From NCBI RefSeq assembly GCF_001735715.1, contig NZ_CP017259.1:496001-560000 (forward strand): a stretch of DNA of 64,000 nt, read 5' to 3'. The position numbers were made by a program, and so were the translations under genes. Every line of letters begins with the position of its first letter. The first letter of the stretch is position 1. The DNA is from Formosa sp. Hel3_A1_48. GTDB lineage: Bacteria; Bacteroidota; Bacteroidia; Flavobacteriales; Flavobacteriaceae. Positions 54,992 to 63,713 of the stretch are shown here, in pieces. Below the pieces are notes generated by a model. It made no database searches and had not been told where the DNA came from. It saw only the letters and a program-made list of their open reading frames with translations.

Positions 54992-55476
54992 TTTAAGTGT
55001 TTTCTTAGGTTTTTATCTTTAGTTTTTATGGCTTTGTATACCACTATTTTTCCACTGGCATCAACAATCATATAGCGTGGTATCCAGTCTAAGTCTAAAA
55101 AAGTTCCCATAGGTCCTTTCCAGCCCGATTGCATAAAGTAATGATCTCCTTTTAACTTGTGCTTTTGTATACCCTTTTTCCAAGCACTCAAAGATTTGTC
55201 TAATGATAAATGAACATAGGCCATCTCAGGGAATTCACTTTGCAATTCCTTAAATTTTGGTATCGCTTTTAAACAATCCTTACACCATGATGCCCAGACA
55301 TCTACAAATATGGTTTTACCCTTGTGCTTCTCTAAAACCGTACTGAAGGACACCCGCTCATCGCTTAGGCTTATAAATTCATCGTTAAGTGCAGCTTCTG
55401 AAAAAGAGGTGAAAGATTCGGACTGACAGTTTAGTAAGGTACTACCAAGTAAAAAGGTGAAAAATAGTTTTCTCAT
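54988..55476 (-). CDS. TlpA/ResA-like thioredoxin lipoprotein
   Basis: A 162-residue lipoprotein (lipobox LLNC, Cys17). The thioredoxin fold has active site WASWCKDCLKA (Cys65, Cys68). The KDC version of WCxxC and periplasmic anchoring suggest thiol-disulfide exchange in the periplasm. It overlaps tpiA by 4 bp and abuts the permease (stop and start 1 bp apart). Confidence 0.9.
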   Translation of the reverse strand: MRKLFFTFLLGSTLLNCQSESFTSFSEAALNDEFISLSDERVSFSTVLEKHKGKTIFVDVWASWCKDCLKAIPKFKELQSEFPEMAYVHLSLDKSLSAWKKGIQKHKLKGDHYFMQSGWKGPMGTFLDLDWIPRYMIVDASGKIVVYKAIKTKDKNLRKHLK

Positions 55477-56553
55477 TTAATTTAATTTGATTTTAGGGTC
55501 CAAATAAGCATAGATAATATCAACAACAATATTTAGAAGTACAAAAATAGTGGCAATTATTAAAACAGCACCCATAATTACTGGTAAATCTAATGTATTT
55601 AGTGCATTTACGATTTCCTTACCTATACCATTCCATCCAAAAATGTATTCTACAAAAACAGCGCCAGCCAACAAGGAGGCAAACCAGCCTGAAATTGCAG
55701 TGATAACAGGGCTCATCGCGTTCTTGAGTGCATGCTTAAATAACACCTGCTTTTCGCTCAAACCTTTGGCACGTGCTGTTTTAATATACTCTTGATTAAA
55801 CACTTCCAATAACGAATTTCGCATCAATTGAGAAACAACAGCCAAGGGACGGACCCCCAAAACAAGGGCAGGAAGGATTAAGTTTTGTAACTGAAGTTGT
55901 ACGCGCTCACCAAAATCATCAAGTTCATAAAGGTTTCCTGTCATTTCTAATCCAGTAAATTCATGCCATAGAAAGCCAAACAGCCAAGCAAAGATAATAG
56001 CACTGAAAAATGAAGGTAAACTCATCCCAAGTGTACTGACCACTAAAATTAGTTTATCGACCCAATGGTCTTTATACAAGGCCGAGAGTATACCCAAAAA
56101 TGTTCCCAAAATCAAGGCAATAAAAATAGACGAGCTAGCCAAAACAAAGGTATTGGGCAACGTATCCCTCAGAATTTGTGAAACACTCATACCTTGTCGT
56201 GTGAATGATGTTCGCAAATACGGAAATTTCAAAACAAGTTGATTGTTTGGTGTTCCAATAAGCTTTACATGCTTGTACTTATTAGAAGAAAGTTGGGTGT
56301 AATGATCTTTGTTATTGGAATGCAAAGAAACAGGAGATAAATCGTTCAAATAATAAAGATATTGGGTAAATATTGGTTGATCAAACCCATATTTTTTTTG
56401 TACAATTTTCAATTGCTCTTCATCTTCATTTTGGCCAAGCATCATGCGCGCAGGGTCACCTGGTAAAACATTAAACAAATAAAATATAACAGATACGACA
56501 CCAAAAAGCGTGATGAAAGTATAAATTGCTTTTTTTGCTATATATCTGCCCAA
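55477..56553 (-). CDS. OppB/DppB-like ABC transporter permease (lone)
   Basis: A 358-residue permease with six or so helices. The N-terminal LFNVLPGDPARMMLG and the EAA loop HALKNAMSPVITAIS-like match peptide/nickel permease B subunits. There is an unusual hydrophilic insert (~70-130, NNKDHYTQLSSNKYKHVK). No C-subunit, ATPase or binding protein is adjacent, so its partners are encoded elsewhere or it has changed function. Start is TTG at 56553, 3 bp after the DoxX gene stop. Confidence 0.88.
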   Translation of the reverse strand: MGRYIAKKAIYTFITLFGVVSVIFYLFNVLPGDPARMMLGQNEDEEQLKIVQKKYGFDQPIFTQYLYYLNDLSPVSLHSNNKDHYTQLSSNKYKHVKLIGTPNNQLVLKFPYLRTSFTRQGMSVSQILRDTLPNTFVLASSSIFIALILGTFLGILSALYKDHWVDKLILVVSTLGMSLPSFFSAIIFAWLFGFLWHEFTGLEMTGNLYELDDFGERVQLQLQNLILPALVLGVRPLAVVSQLMRNSLLEVFNQEYIKTARAKGLSEKQVLFKHALKNAMSPVITAISGWFASLLAGAVFVEYIFGWNGIGKEIVNALNTLDLPVIMGAVLIIATIFVLLNIVVDIIYAYLDPKIKLN

Positions 56554-56556
56554 AAT

Positions 56557-57651
56557 TTATAATTGTAAATCATCGATGTCATTCCAATGCACCTTTTGTT
56601 GTACTGTGCCGCTTTTTAGTTGCAATAGCCCAGGATTAGAGCGTACTACGGTCTTCAATGCTTTTTCATCGCAAATGTAAAACTCGAAATCAAGGTCATA
56701 CAGCGTTGTGATTCTACTTTTTACTTCCTCTCCAGAAGCACTTAAACCAATAACAGTATATCCCTTTGCAAGGGCAAGATCAGATACAGATTTTAATTTT
56801 TGAAGCCCCTGTTGATTCGCAGTTTCCAGATTGTAACAAACAATCATTAGCAAGCGTTCTTGATTAAGAAAATAATTGGTAAAGTCGTCCTGATCTGATT
56901 CAATAGAAAAATCTAAAATTGAGGGTTGAAAACCCTCCTCTATAATCTCAGTTTCTACACCCACATAGGTTCCGTCTACAGCTGGGTAAGACCCGTCGGT
57001 TACAAACGTTTGTTGCGTACCATTGACATCAAAAGTCCAAGTAAACTCTTGGACTGCTTTAGGTGCATTAGGTGGAGTACTCATGTTTTCAATCAAATTA
57101 GCTCCAATTTTGTACGCCCTAAAATCAATACTTGGTAAATGCATCAAAACATGATAGCCAAATGCCAAACTCAAAACTAAACTGAGCGTTGCAATGATGT
57201 TGGTCATGAAAGAATTGAAAATCGGTTTAATATATTTACGTCCATAAAAGATAATCAGTATAAGAACCAGTAAAACTACGTCCTTTGTAAAACTTTCCCA
57301 TGGGGTTAATTTCAAAGCATCGCCAAAACATCCACAATCTTTGACTTTGTCAAAATACGCAGAATAAAAAGTCAAAAACGTAAAGAAAACAATCATTGAC
57401 AAAAGACTCCAAAGTGTGAATTTGGGTTTATAGCCAATCAACAGAAACACACCCAACACAACTTCAAAAACAACAACAAATACTGAAATAGCGAGCGCAT
57501 AAGGCTCAAAAAAAGGTAAATTTAACACATCCGCACTAAAATATTCCTGAAGCTTATAGGAAAACCCAAGTGGGTCGTTGAGTTTTATAAACCCCGAAAT
57601 AACAAATAGTATCCCTACAAAGATTCTTGAAATAGGGGTTAATATTTTCAT
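56557..57651 (-). CDS. DoxX/MauE-like membrane protein with C-terminal thioredoxin-like domain (BT_3928 family)
   Basis: A 364-residue protein. Residues ~1-145 form four or five helices of the DoxX/MauE type with KDCGCFGD (Cys pair near residue 107-109). After a loop (~160-240) a thioredoxin-like domain of ~120 residues begins VCYNLETANQ, with a single Cys at the place of CxxC, so it is unlikely to be a standard reductase. BT_3928 homologues are known in Bacteroidota; function unknown. The stop/start with DUF1599 overlaps by 4 bp. Confidence 0.85.
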   Translation of the reverse strand: MKILTPISRIFVGILFVISGFIKLNDPLGFSYKLQEYFSADVLNLPFFEPYALAISVFVVVFEVVLGVFLLIGYKPKFTLWSLLSMIVFFTFLTFYSAYFDKVKDCGCFGDALKLTPWESFTKDVVLLVLILIIFYGRKYIKPIFNSFMTNIIATLSLVLSLAFGYHVLMHLPSIDFRAYKIGANLIENMSTPPNAPKAVQEFTWTFDVNGTQQTFVTDGSYPAVDGTYVGVETEIIEEGFQPSILDFSIESDQDDFTNYFLNQERLLMIVCYNLETANQQGLQKLKSVSDLALAKGYTVIGLSASGEEVKSRITTLYDLDFEFYICDEKALKTVVRSNPGLLQLKSGTVQQKVHWNDIDDLQL

Positions 57652-58190
57652 TGGTTGTTGTTTAAGTGAATAAGTGCAAAAATGGCATAATTGATCATAT
57701 CTTGATAGTTAGCATCGATTCCTTCACTAACTAATGTTTGACCAGCATTATCTTCAATCTGTTTTACCCGCAACAATTTCTGTAAAATCAAGTCTGTTAG
57801 TGAACTCACTCGCATATCACGCCAAGCCTCGCCGTAGTCGTGGTTTTTATCCATCATAAGTTGCTTTGTTTGAGCCACTTTCGAATTGTAATCAGACATT
57901 GTCTCTTCAAAAGATAAGTCTGGTTGTTCGACTACGCCGCGTTCGATTTGAATCAATGCCATTACACAATAATTTATAATGCCGATAAATTCGCTAGAGG
58001 CACCCTCCTTTACCCGCTGGGTTTTATTTTGTTGCAATCCACGAATCCGTTGTGCTTTTATAAAAATCTGATCCGTCAGTGAAGGTAATCTTAAAATACG
58101 CCAAGCACAACCGTAGTCTTTCATTTTCTTGGAAAACAAATCTCTACAGCTTGAGACAATTGCATCATATTCTTTTGATGTATTTTGCAT
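57648..58190 (-). CDS. DUF1599 (Nmad1-like) protein with tandem repeat
   Basis: A 180-residue protein with two copies of one unit: residues 21-82 (MKDYGCAWRILRLPSLTDQI ... INYCVMALIQ) and 114-176 (NHDYGEAWRDMRVSSLTDLI ... INYAIFALIH). The offset is 93 residues. The family has been called nucleotide-modification-associated domain 1 by analogy. The repeated DYGxAWR...SLTD could form an internal pseudo-dimer. First gene of the block ending in clpS, divergent from folP. Confidence 0.88.
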   Translation of the reverse strand: MQNTSKEYDAIVSSCRDLFSKKMKDYGCAWRILRLPSLTDQIFIKAQRIRGLQQNKTQRVKEGASSEFIGIINYCVMALIQIERGVVEQPDLSFEETMSDYNSKVAQTKQLMMDKNHDYGEAWRDMRVSSLTDLILQKLLRVKQIEDNAGQTLVSEGIDANYQDMINYAIFALIHLNNNQ

Positions 58191-58231
58191 AAAATGGATT
58201 GAATTTTGCGTAAATTTCGCTTAAAATTTTC

Positions 58232-58253
58232 AAACCATCAAAATTTATGGTTT
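58232..58253. promoter_or_regulatory. Inverted repeat AAACCAT-N8-ATGGTTT
   Basis: Perfect 7-bp arms lie in the 79-bp gap between divergent DUF1599 and folP, 17 bp before the folP ATG and 42 bp before DUF1599. A possible operator for either gene, or a 5'-UTR hairpin of folP. Confidence 0.4.
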
Positions 58254-58269
58254 AAACTTTAGACTAGCC

Positions 58270-59115
58270 ATGAAATCTAAAAACAAGAATATAAATTTAA
58301 GCATTAACTGTAATGGAAAACTGGTAGACCTTAACACACCAAAGGTAATGGGCGTATTGAACATTACACCTGATTCTTTTTATGATGGAGGTCGATACAA
58401 AGATGCTAAGAGTATATTAAATCAGACTGAAAAACTCATTTCAGAAGGAGCTACCTTTCTTGATATTGGCGCTTATAGTTCGCGGCCAGGTGCTGATTTT
58501 ATATCTGAAAATGAGGAGCTAAAACGGATTGTGCCTGTAGTTGAGTTAATCCAAAAAAATAATCCTGATGTTTTGATTTCTATAGACAGTTTTCGTGCAA
58601 AAGTGATTCGCGAATGTGTCAGTGCTGGTGCAGTCATATCGAACGACATCTCTGCTGGAAAACTTGACCCAGATATGATTAAAACCGTTGGGGAATTGGG
58701 CGTTCCTTACATCATGATGCATATGAGAGGCACTCCACAAACCATGAAGAACCACACAACATACCAACATCTAATAAATGAGATCTATGCCTATTTCTCA
58801 AAACAAATCGAGCTTGCGCGACAACACAACATTACAGATATTATTATCGATCCAGGGTTTGGTTTCGCAAAAACATTAGCTCAAAATTATGAACTGCTCA
58901 ATCAAATGGAATTCTTCAAAAATTTGAACTGTCCTATTCTAACTGGCGTTTCAAGAAAATCAATGATTTATAAAGTCCTTGGCTGTACAGCTGAAGAAGC
59001 CCTTAACGGCACCACTGCCCTTAACATGGTGGCACTTATGAATGGCGCATGCATTCTTCGAGTTCATGATGTAAAAGAAGCCGTGGAGTGCATCAAACTG
59101 TTCAATCAACTCTAA
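58270..59115 (+). CDS. folP: Dihydropteroate synthase
   Basis: A 281-residue TIM-barrel enzyme joining pABA and pterin diphosphate in folate synthesis, the sulfonamide target. VMGVLNITPDSFYDGG opens the first motif, followed by DIGAYSSRPG and IIDPGFGFAKT. ATG at 58270. It lies 43 bp before cdaA and probably shares its transcript. Confidence 0.96.
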   Translation: MKSKNKNINLSINCNGKLVDLNTPKVMGVLNITPDSFYDGGRYKDAKSILNQTEKLISEGATFLDIGAYSSRPGADFISENEELKRIVPVVELIQKNNPDVLISIDSFRAKVIRECVSAGAVISNDISAGKLDPDMIKTVGELGVPYIMMHMRGTPQTMKNHTTYQHLINEIYAYFSKQIELARQHNITDIIIDPGFGFAKTLAQNYELLNQMEFFKNLNCPILTGVSRKSMIYKVLGCTAEEALNGTTALNMVALMNGACILRVHDVKEAVECIKLFNQL

Positions 59116-59158
59116 TGGTTTTACATTAAAATTGTATCTTTATTAAAATTTTATTTTC

Positions 59159-59947
59159 GTGGATATTCTCAAAGACCTTTTAAACTTTAACATCCTTGAT
59201 ACCGTAGACATCATTCTTGTTGCCCTTTTGCTTTACTACGTATACAAGTTGATTCGAGGCACAGTAGCCATCAATATCTTTATTGGAATTGTGATTTTTT
59301 ATTTATTTTTCTTGCTTGTTGATGCGCTTGAAATGCATATGCTCACAAGAATATTAGGCGGATTTATGAGTGTTGGAATTATTGCACTAATCGTTGTATT
59401 TCAACCAGAAATACGAAAATTTTTATTAATGATTGGTTCTACAAATTTTGGAAAGAAAAGTGGCGTTTTGGGTCGTTTTAAATTCTTGGCAAATACTGTA
59501 AACGAAAATACAACAGATACAGAGGCGATTATCGATGCTTGTGTAAAAATGGGGAGCAGTAAAACTGGGGCCCTAATCGTACTTGAACGCAACAATAATT
59601 TGGACTTCCTTATTGAAACTGGAGATGAAATGAACATCAAAGTTACCCAACCTATTCTAGAAAGCATCTTTTTCAAAAACAGCCCGCTTCATGACGGTGC
59701 TATCATCATAGCAAACAATATCATAAAAGCCACTCGAGTTATTTTGCCTGTAACCAACAAAAAAAGCATCCCCTCGCGCTTCGGACTGAGACACAAAGCA
59801 GCTATTGGAATAACCGAAAAAACAGATGCTATTGCTCTTGTGGTAAGTGAGGAATCAGGGCAAGTCTCCTATGTTAATAACGGTGAGTTTGTATTGTTTA
59901 ATGACACTCAAGAACTCAAAGAGAAAATTAAAGCAGACCTAACTTAA
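59159..59947 (+). CDS. cdaA: Diadenylate cyclase, CdaA type
   Basis: A 262-residue protein: three N-terminal membrane helices (~15-80) and a DAC domain making cyclic di-AMP from two ATP. DGA is at 179-181 (PLHDGAIII) and the second motif reads RHK (211-213, GLRHKAAIG), where RHR is the textbook form. The GTG start at 59159 gives MDILKDLLNF. folP upstream is a recurring neighbour in this phylum. Its 3' end overlaps the ABC exporter gene by 9 bp. Confidence 0.94.
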   Translation: MDILKDLLNFNILDTVDIILVALLLYYVYKLIRGTVAINIFIGIVIFYLFFLLVDALEMHMLTRILGGFMSVGIIALIVVFQPEIRKFLLMIGSTNFGKKSGVLGRFKFLANTVNENTTDTEAIIDACVKMGSSKTGALIVLERNNNLDFLIETGDEMNIKVTQPILESIFFKNSPLHDGAIIIANNIIKATRVILPVTNKKSIPSRFGLRHKAAIGITEKTDAIALVVSEESGQVSYVNNGEFVLFNDTQELKEKIKADLT

Positions 59948-61714
59948 TTCTGCTTGCTTTAAAAACTGAGCCTCGTACAATCCTCGATAAATACCATCCT
60001 GATTTTTTAAAAGAGATTTATGTGTGCCAAACTCTACAATTTCCCCTGCATCCATAACAATGATCTTATCTGCTTTCTGGATTGTAGCCAATCGATGGGC
60101 AATTACAATAGAGGTTCTGCCTTTGGTGATTTTTTTTGTTGCATCCTGAATCAATTGTTCTGAATAAGAATCGATTGAGGCAGTGGCTTCGTCTAGTATT
60201 AAAAGTTTGGGGTTTATGATATATGCTCTTAAAAAGGAAATCAGTTGCCTTTGTCCAGAAGATAGCATGGCCCCTCGTTCTTTTACGTTATACTGATACC
60301 CCCCCGGTAGAGAACTGATAAAATCATGAATACCAATTTGTTTTGCAGCGGCCTTGACATCAACCAAACTGTGTTTTGGATCTCCCAAAGTAATGTTTTG
60401 AAAAATAGTGTCCGCGAACAAAAAGACATCTTGAAGCACAACTGCAACATTTTTGCGTAGAGATTTCAATGAAAATGTTTTAATGTCTTTACCATCAAAG
60501 CGAATAGCTCCAGAACTGATATCATAAAATCGATTCAAAAGATTAATAATGGTTGTTTTCCCAGCTCCAGTTGAACCAACCAATGCAATGGTCTGACCAG
60601 GCTCAACCTGAAATGAAATATTCTTCAAAACAGGCTCGTTTGCCACATACGAAAAACTTACTTTATCAAATTCAATTTCCCCTTTGAAATTGGTAAGTTT
60701 TTCGGTGCCGAAATCTTCAATATTAGATTGTGTGTCTAATACTTTAAACACACGATCAGCAGCAACCATACCCATTTGTAAGGTATTGAATTTATTTGCG
60801 ATTTGATGTAATGGCCGAAACATCATAGGGACCATCATGATAAAAGCAGCCAAATCCCCTACAGTGGCTGTTTGTTCAAAAATTACATTTAGCCCACCTA
60901 GCCAAATAATAGTTCCCAATGTAATGGAAGATAAAAGTTCGGCAATTGGAAAAAATACTGAATTATACCAAACGGTCTTAATCCATCCCTTTTTATGCCG
61001 CTCGTTTATTTCTTTAAACCTTTGAAATTCTATTGCTTCACGTGCAAACAATTGAACTATTTTCATGCCTGTTAAGCGTTCCTGTACAAAAGAATTTAAG
61101 TTAGAAACCTCATTTCTAACATCTTCAAAGGCCTTTTTCATATACTTTTGAAAAATTTTAGTCGCAATGAGTACAATTGGAAGTGTACAGAAAACAATAA
61201 TGCTCAAATGCCAATTCATATAAGCCATAACAGAACCAACGACCAACATTTTGAGAATATCACTGAAAATCATGAACAGGCCTTCACCAAATATGTCGGC
61301 GATTCGCTCCATGTCGGTTACTGTCCTTGTAAGTAAAACTCCAACAGAGGAATTGTCGAAATATTTCATCTTGAAGCCCAAAATCTTGTTGAATAATTTG
61401 ATTCTAATATCACGAACAACAGATTGACCAAGCCAACTTGCATAATAAATGAAAAACAAATTGCAGACAACCTCTAAAAAAAGCAAAATAAGCATCCAAA
61501 AAATATATTTCAGAAAGCCGGCTTGCTGTTGTTGCTCAATGTTCTGATCCATGGCTAACTGCAAAACCTTTGGCCGTAGAGCTCCAAAAACAGCCAACCC
61601 AATAACAGTAATTAATGCAAAAAAGAAAATCCCATAATAGCGCTTAGTATACCCCAAAAGACGGCCAAAGAGCTGTGCATCAAAAGCTATATTTTTATTT
61701 TTTTTAGCCATCAT
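59939..61714 (-). CDS. MsbA-like ABC exporter (fused permease/ATPase)
   Basis: A 591-residue ABC half-transporter: six helices (~1-320) then an ATPase with Walker A GSTGAGKTT, Q-loop VVLQDVFLF, signature LSSGQRQLISF and Walker B LLILDEATAS. Half-transporters of this kind act as homodimers exporting lipids or drugs. It overlaps truA by 11 bp at the 5' side, so they may be co-transcribed. Second in-frame ATG at 61711. Confidence 0.93.
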   Translation of the reverse strand: MMAKKNKNIAFDAQLFGRLLGYTKRYYGIFFFALITVIGLAVFGALRPKVLQLAMDQNIEQQQQAGFLKYIFWMLILLFLEVVCNLFFIYYASWLGQSVVRDIRIKLFNKILGFKMKYFDNSSVGVLLTRTVTDMERIADIFGEGLFMIFSDILKMLVVGSVMAYMNWHLSIIVFCTLPIVLIATKIFQKYMKKAFEDVRNEVSNLNSFVQERLTGMKIVQLFAREAIEFQRFKEINERHKKGWIKTVWYNSVFFPIAELLSSITLGTIIWLGGLNVIFEQTATVGDLAAFIMMVPMMFRPLHQIANKFNTLQMGMVAADRVFKVLDTQSNIEDFGTEKLTNFKGEIEFDKVSFSYVANEPVLKNISFQVEPGQTIALVGSTGAGKTTIINLLNRFYDISSGAIRFDGKDIKTFSLKSLRKNVAVVLQDVFLFADTIFQNITLGDPKHSLVDVKAAAKQIGIHDFISSLPGGYQYNVKERGAMLSSGQRQLISFLRAYIINPKLLILDEATASIDSYSEQLIQDATKKITKGRTSIVIAHRLATIQKADKIIVMDAGEIVEFGTHKSLLKNQDGIYRGLYEAQFLKQAELS

Positions 61715-62450
61715 AAACTGAATCAGGGTAAACTATTTCACTTAAATACAAGCCCTTTGCAGGAGCCGAAGCTCCTGCATTAGAGCGATCTTTGGACTGT
61801 ATAATCTTATGCAGATCGGATAGCGATATTTTATGATTACCAACATCAAGCAATGTTCCTACAATAGCGCGAACCATATTTCTCAAAAATCGATCAGCGC
61901 TAATTTTAAAAATCAACTCAGATTCATTCTTAGTCCAGTGGGCTTCGTAAATCGTACAAATGTGTGTTTTAACGTCTGAATGTGCTCTCGAGAAACACTT
62001 GAAATCAGAATAATCCAACAATATGTTTGAAGCCTTGTTCATAAGGTTAAGGTCTAAATTTTTGGTATAATAAAAGGCCGTAGCAAAGCTAAATACATCT
62101 TTCGATGTCGCTATTTTATAATAATAAGTGCGTTGTGTAGCATCGAATCGCGCATGAGCATCAGCTTTAACTGATCTAATGTTGTGGACCGCTATGGTTT
62201 TAGGTAAAAAAGAATTCAATTTATAAACCAAGTCAACAGCATCAATAACTAGATCATAGTCAAAATGAGCAACCATCTTAGTGGCATGTACTCCAGTATC
62301 GGTTCGTCCAGCCCCCATTGTGTTTATTGGAATCTTGAGTAGAACCGTAAGTGCATTATCCAAAACTGACTGCACAGTTACGGCATTGGGTTGTACCTGC
62401 CAACCATGATAATCGGTTCCATTATAAGAGAATTCTATGAAATATCTCAC
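61704..62450 (-). CDS. truA: tRNA pseudouridine(38-40) synthase
   Basis: A 248-residue TruA. The catalytic Asp lies in GAGRTDTGVHA. The N-terminus is YFIEFSYNGTDYHGW after a GTG at 62450; a longer TTG start at 62483 is rejected because the family begins with this motif. It modifies U38-U40 of the anticodon stem. It overlaps the ABC exporter by 11 bp. Confidence 0.95.
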   Translation of the reverse strand: MRYFIEFSYNGTDYHGWQVQPNAVTVQSVLDNALTVLLKIPINTMGAGRTDTGVHATKMVAHFDYDLVIDAVDLVYKLNSFLPKTIAVHNIRSVKADAHARFDATQRTYYYKIATSKDVFSFATAFYYTKNLDLNLMNKASNILLDYSDFKCFSRAHSDVKTHICTIYEAHWTKNESELIFKISADRFLRNMVRAIVGTLLDVGNHKISLSDLHKIIQSKDRSNAGASAPAKGLYLSEIVYPDSVYDG

Positions 62451-62526
62451 GCTAATTTGATACTTTTGTTGCTGAAAAAACAAAGATAAGACTTTGAAGT
62501 GGAATCCCTTTGTTTTTAATCAATCC

Positions 62527-63039
62527 ATGAAAAAAATATTACTCTTATCGGACACCCATGGTTATATTGGGGAGGAAATCATAAAATATGTTCATCAGGC
62601 AGATGAAGTGTGGCACGCTGGGGATATTGGAGACTTAAAAGTAACCGATGCACTCAAAAAAATAAAACCTCTTCGGGCTGTATATGGAAATATTGACAAC
62701 AATCAAGCACGCTTAGAATTTCCACTCCATCAAAAATTTACCTTAGAGGGCATAAAGGTTTGGATTACGCACATCGGTGGGTATCCAAATCGATATGCAA
62801 AAAAAGTTCGTGAAGATATTTATAAGCACACACCAGATTTATTCATTTCTGGCCATTCGCATATTCTAAAAGTGATGCAAGACAAAAAACTAAAGTTATT
62901 GCACATGAATCCAGGTGCTGTTGGCATACATGGCTTTCATAAGATGCGTACCATGTTGCGCTTTGAAATTTCTGATGGAACTATTCAAAACTTGGAAGTC
63001 ATAGAATTTAAACGAATTGCACAAAAAAACCCTGAATAA
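62527..63039 (+). CDS. Metallophosphoesterase, YfcE/MJ0936 family
   Basis: A 170-residue calcineurin-like phosphodiesterase: LLSDTHG, AGDIGD, VYGNIDN, THIGG and SGHSH motifs all present, so both metal sites look intact. Substrate unknown. The ATG at 62527 gives MKKILLLSDTHGY; an upstream alternative is less likely. A terminator overlaps its stop. Confidence 0.93.
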   Translation: MKKILLLSDTHGYIGEEIIKYVHQADEVWHAGDIGDLKVTDALKKIKPLRAVYGNIDNNQARLEFPLHQKFTLEGIKVWITHIGGYPNRYAKKVREDIYKHTPDLFISGHSHILKVMQDKKLKLLHMNPGAVGIHGFHKMRTMLRFEISDGTIQNLEVIEFKRIAQKNPE

Positions 63040-63053
63040 ATCAAGGTTTTTTC
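63022..63053. terminator. Bidirectional terminator between convergent genes
   Basis: AAAAAACC-c-TGA-N5-TCA-a-GGTTTTTT (63024-63052) has an A run on one side and a T run on the other. It lies between the phosphoesterase and the DUF4293 gene, overlapping the former's stop. Confidence 0.75.
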
Positions 63054-63081
63054 TCGCACTAATATTACTAAGATAATAGGC

Positions 63082-63489
63082 TTATCTCAATCGGTCTACA
63101 GATTTTACGAGCGCTTCATCCTTTTTAATGGCTTTATTGGCTAAAACCAATAACACGATAGAAATAACAGGAAGAAACAACCCAATACCTTTCTCAGCAT
63201 TTTCTAATGCTCCAGGTAAGTTAAGTAGTCGATATACAAACAATCCTAGTAAAATTAAGTTTAATATGATATTAAGACGGCCAAAAACAAATTGGCTCTG
63301 TCTAGATTTGAATGAAAAAACAGCTATAATAGACAACAAAGCAGAAGCTAAAAACAGGCATAAATAAACATTTTCGTCTTTTGCATAGAGTGAATTGTCT
63401 GAAATAGTCCAAAGGGGAACCAAAAAAGAAAGCACTCCTGTAGTTACAGCAGACAACAAAAGATATAAAGTTTGTATTCTTTGAAGCAT
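63082..63489 (-). CDS. DUF4293 membrane protein
   Basis: A 135-residue protein with four hydrophobic segments beginning MLQRIQTLYLLLSAV, the characteristic start of the DUF4293 family, of unknown function. The ATG at 63489 is chosen over an upstream in-frame Met. It is divergent from rho (224-bp gap). Confidence 0.9.
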   Translation of the reverse strand: MLQRIQTLYLLLSAVTTGVLSFLVPLWTISDNSLYAKDENVYLCLFLASALLSIIAVFSFKSRQSQFVFGRLNIILNLILLGLFVYRLLNLPGALENAEKGIGLFLPVISIVLLVLANKAIKKDEALVKSVDRLR

Positions 63490-63713
63490 AATTCTCTTTA
63501 AGGATGTCAAATGTAGCAGTTTCTTTTTTATTATTTTAAATATATTTTTAAAAATATTGTTGTATAATTGCAGTGTACAAATAATAAAGCATTCTTTCGC
63601 TTTTATTTATTTTCATTTTATCAGTAACTATTTCATTTTATAATCATCTTCACACCTCTCTGCTTCAAAGCGGAAAATATTCAATTTAATTATCATAAAA
63701 CAACCAAAATATA

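Noticed and set aside
63511-63713. A gene between DUF4293 and rho
   Set aside because: A/T-rich leader without a good reading frame; probably the rho 5' region.
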